Shown here piece after piece: positions 61,603-64,000 of a DNA stretch of 64,000 nt (within the stretch, counting starts at the first letter, position 1; each line of letters opens with the position of its first letter). This DNA comes from Oceanobacillus bengalensis (lineage in GTDB: Bacteria > Bacillota > Bacilli > Bacillales > Amphibacillaceae). The stretch spans positions 16,754-80,753 of the forward strand of contig NZ_RBZO01000019.1 in NCBI RefSeq assembly GCF_003628445.1. The letters are read 5' to 3'. The translations under genes were made by a program, and so were the position numbers. Under the pieces are notes generated by a model, which was not told the DNA's origin, did no database searches, and saw nothing but the letters and a program-made list of their open reading frames with translations.

Positions 61603-63549
61603 ATGGCAGAAGAAATAGTAATTAAATTCCCAGACGGAAATGAAAAAGGATTTCCAGTAGGAACAACAGGTGAAGATATTGCAGGTTCTATCTCTCCAGG
61701 ACTAAGAAAACAAGCAATTGCAATAAAGTTGGATGGGGAGCAATATGACCTTCGACGTGAACTTCATCATGGTGGAGCAGTTGAAATCTTAACCTATAAA
61801 AACGATGAGGCAATTGATGTGATGCGTCATTCAACAGCACATTTAATGGCGCAAGCAATTAAACGCTTGTACGATGATGTTAAATTCGGGGTTGGTCCTG
61901 TCATTGAGGAAGGATTTTACTATGACATGGATATGGCGCATAAAATTACTCCAGAGGACCTTCCAAAGATAGAAAAAGAGATGAAACGCATCATCGATGA
62001 AAATTTGGAAATAAAACGTGTGGAAGTATCACGCGAAGAAGCTATCGAGCGCTTCAAAGCAATTGGTGATGATTTAAAATTAGAATTAATCGAAGCAATC
62101 CCAGAAGGTGAGCAAGTTACAATTTACGAGCAAGGCGAATACTTTGACCTATGTCGTGGAATTCATGTTCCAACAACAAGTAAGGTAAAAGCATTCAAAC
62201 TTTTAAGTATTTCTGGTGCTTATTGGCGTGGCGATAGTAATAATAAACAGTTACAACGTATTTATGGCACAGCATTTGAAAAGCCTGCTCAACTAGAGGA
62301 ACATTTGAGAATTTTAGAGGAGCGTAAAGAACGCGACCATCGTAAACTTGGTAAGGAATTAGATATTTTCACCGTTTCTCAGAAAGTTGGTCAAGGATTA
62401 CCACTATGGCTACCAAAGGGTGCAACCATTCGTCGTACAATTGAACGTTATATTGTTGATTTAGAAGAACGCCTCGGGTATGACCATGTGTATACTCCAG
62501 TTCTTGGTAGTAAGGAATTATATGAAACAAGTGGACACTGGGATCATTACCAGGATGATATGTTCCCACCAATGGAAATGGATAATGAGACATTAGTATT
62601 GCGTCCGATGAATTGCCCACATCATATGATGGTATTCAAGAATAAATTATGGAGTTATCGTCAAATGCCAGTTCGTATCGCGGAACTTGGAACGATGCAT
62701 CGCTATGAAATGAGTGGTGCACTTGCAGGATTGCAGCGTGTACGTGCGATGACACTGAATGATGCCCATATCTTTGCTCGCCCAGATCAATTAAAAGAAG
62801 AATTTGTACGTGTAGTTGAATTGATTCAACACGTTTACAAAGATTTTGGTATCGAGGATTACTATTTCCGACTTTCTTATCGTGATCCTGAAGATAAAGA
62901 GAAATACATTGATAATGATGAGATGTGGGAAAAAACACAATCTACATTGAAACAAACAATGGAAGATCTGAATTTAGAATATGTGGAAGCAGAAGGGGAA
63001 GCGGCATTCTACGGTCCGAAACTAGATGTTCAAGTGAAAACTGCACTTGGTAAAGACGAAACGCTATCAACTGTACAATTAGATGTACTCTTGCCAGAAC
63101 GTTTTGATTTAACATATATCGGAGAAGACGGGAAAGAGCATCGCCCAGTTGTTATTCATCGTGGTGTCGTATCAACTATGGAGCGTTTTGTTGCTTTCTT
63201 AATTGAAGAATATAAAGGGGCATTCCCAACTTGGCTTGCGCCTGTACAATTGAAAGTAATACCAGTTTCACCACAAGTACATCTAGATTATGCGAAAGAA
63301 GTTGTCGACAAATTAAAATTCCAAGGTGTGCGAGTTGAATTAGATGAGCGTGATGAGAAGATTGGTTATAAGATCCGTGAAGCACAAACACAAAAAGTTC
63401 CATTTATGCTTGTGTTAGGTGATAAAGAAATTGAAGATAACGCAGTAAACGTTCGTCGTTACGGGGAACAAAAATCAGAAACATTTGCGTTTAGTGATTT
63501 TGAAGCATTAATCAAAGCAGAAATTAACGAGAGAAAATTGCGTAAATAA
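61603..63549 (+). CDS. thrS: Threonyl-tRNA synthetase
   Basis: 648 residues. TGS domain (about 1-63), editing/SAD domain with [11 protein letters not shown] and the distal CRGIHVP, catalytic class II core with the zinc ligands in RPMNCPHHM and later His residues, motif 2 ([18 protein letters not shown]), motif 3 ([17 protein letters not shown]) and the C-terminal anticodon-binding domain ([17 protein letters not shown]). ATG 61603 follows AAAGGAG; the frame opens earlier at 61585. Controlled by the T-box leader. Confidence 0.97.
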   Translation: MAEEIVIKFPDGNEKGFPVGTTGEDIAGSISPGLRKQAIAIKLDGEQYDLRRELHHGGAVEILTYKNDEAIDVMRHSTAHLMAQAIKRLYDDVKFGVGPVIEEGFYYDMDMAHKITPEDLPKIEKEMKRIIDENLEIKRVEVSREEAIERFKAIGDDLKLELIEAIPEGEQVTIYEQGEYFDLCRGIHVPTTSKVKAFKLLSISGAYWRGDSNNKQLQRIYGTAFEKPAQLEEHLRILEERKERDHRKLGKELDIFTVSQKVGQGLPLWLPKGATIRRTIERYIVDLEERLGYDHVYTPVLGSKELYETSGHWDHYQDDMFPPMEMDNETLVLRPMNCPHHMMVFKNKLWSYRQMPVRIAELGTMHRYEMSGALAGLQRVRAMTLNDAHIFARPDQLKEEFVRVVELIQHVYKDFGIEDYYFRLSYRDPEDKEKYIDNDEMWEKTQSTLKQTMEDLNLEYVEAEGEAAFYGPKLDVQVKTALGKDETLSTVQLDVLLPERFDLTYIGEDGKEHRPVVIHRGVVSTMERFVAFLIEEYKGAFPTWLAPVQLKVIPVSPQVHLDYAKEVVDKLKFQGVRVELDERDEKIGYKIREAQTQKVPFMLVLGDKEIEDNAVNVRRYGEQKSETFAFSDFEALIKAEINERKLRK

Positions 63550-63556
63550 CATGTAG

Positions 63557-63591
63557 CTCCCTAGTTGGTTTATCCAATTAGGGAGTTTTTT
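63557..63591 (+). terminator. Intrinsic terminator of thrS
   Basis: CTCCCTA-x-TTGG pairs with CCAA-x-TAGGGAG around TTTAT, followed by TTTTTT. Confidence 0.88.
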
Positions 63592-63679
63592 GTGAGAAAA
63601 AGGTTGGGTCTTAAGTTAAGGAGTAGTTGATTAAACTGTGGATATGTTTAATTCAGAATTGTCCTAAACACGTCGTTCC

Positions 63680-63743
63680 GGAAAGACACTTCGCTTTCCG
63701 TGGGCGGCTGGTGAGCCTCCCACAGGAGTCTACGTGTCTTTCC
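63680..63743. repeat. Palindromic intergenic repeat (family C)
   Basis: Perfect 10-bp outer arms GGAAAGACAC/GTGTCTTTCC with inner complementary blocks CCGTGGG/CCCACAGG. Similar GC-rich palindromic units with GCTTTCCGTGGGCGGC are, as I recall, common between genes in Bacillaceae. Confidence 0.75.
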
Positions 63744-64000
63744 TCCACTAAGTACCTGCTCTACTTGTATACAAACTAGAAATTTATATTATTTAAGGAA
63801 GAACGACTGTCCAAAACGGGATTTTATAGACTACAACCTCAAAAATATCTAGTGCAGCTATCATAGCGGAGGCAGAATGCGTAGACTCCTGGAGCGACCG
63901 AGCATAGGTCGTAATATATAGCGGGTGGGATTCCCGTCGAGAAAGAACTAGCCATTCACTCGTAGCGAGTCTTGGAGGGCAGGTGGTAACACGCTGCCTT
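63744..64000. other. Gene-free window end with repeat-like sequence
   Basis: From about 63868 (GCGGAGGCAGAATGCGTAGACTCCTGG) the sequence becomes GC-richer and repeat-like, with AGACTCCTGG echoing the complement of the palindrome at 63680-63743. No open frame or structural RNA gene is recognisable; the element runs off the window. Confidence 0.45.

Noticed and set aside
1..64000. tRNA, rRNA or prophage genes
   Set aside because: No cloverleaf tRNA, rRNA segment or phage structural gene was recognised on either strand while reading; the only transposase is the IS4-family one.

Overview
The window reads as chromosomal DNA of a low-GC, spore-forming Bacillaceae bacterium, probably a halotolerant Oceanobacillus/Virgibacillus-like genus. 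The basis is a gene order matching the Bacillus subtilis rpsD-to-thrS region (rpsD, dgcP, ytsP, refZ, ezrA, nifZ, thiI, sspA, nadK2, ytfI, gerW, tpx, ytxK, ackA, ytkL, ytoI, ytpI, nrnA, ytrI, ytrH, dnaE, nrdR, dnaB, dnaI, ytxC, thrS). Several sporulation genes (sspA, gerW, cwlJ, ytrHI, ytxC, refZ) support this. The genus is an inference; no rRNA gene is present.

Layout. 1-9.0 kb: an accessory catabolic locus. It holds an ornithine-cyclodeaminase-family gene cut by the window edge, an intact IS4-family insertion sequence with a 9-bp target duplication, a CdaR/PucR-type regulator, and a divergent operon (FAD oxidoreductase, aminotransferase, ThDP enzyme, aldehyde dehydrogenase). 9.1-24.5 kb: conserved housekeeping backbone from rpsD to ackA and a universal stress protein. 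It is interrupted between sspA and nadK2 by a tandem array of 51-bp repeats. 24.6-32.5 kb: ald, pepQ, a membrane-stress cluster (DUF4178, PspA, DUF4247 lipoprotein, DUF350, membrane-bound spermidine-synthase-like protein) and ytkL. 32.6-47.6 kb: a type IV pilus (T4P) island containing prepilin peptidase, a VanW-like protein, PilB, PilT, PilC, a major pilin, PilM, PilN, PilO, two minor prepilins and two very large PilX-like prepilins. 47.7-63.6 kb: backbone again, from ytoI to thrS, with a second array of the same 51-bp repeat, inverted, between dnaI and ytxC. The window ends in a palindromic intergenic repeat.

How it works together. The most striking item is a 5' leader at about 33.49-33.64 kb. 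It has a consensus promoter, a sequence matching the cyclic-di-GMP-II riboswitch core (GGGCAUC ... GAUGCAACCGACC) and an overlapping intrinsic terminator, placed directly before the T4P operon. The P1 3' strand is also the terminator 5' strand, so c-di-GMP would be predicted to switch pilus expression on. A diguanylate cyclase (dgcP) with intact GGEEL and I-site lies about 22 kb upstream.

The second striking item is the pair of 51-bp tandem arrays. They share a conserved end module of about 60 bp, and the second array is bounded by 21-bp inverted repeats. They look like a mobile or dispersed non-coding element rather than genes, although the 51-bp period keeps frames open on both strands.

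All calls come from reading the sequence and from recalled family knowledge; no database search was run.
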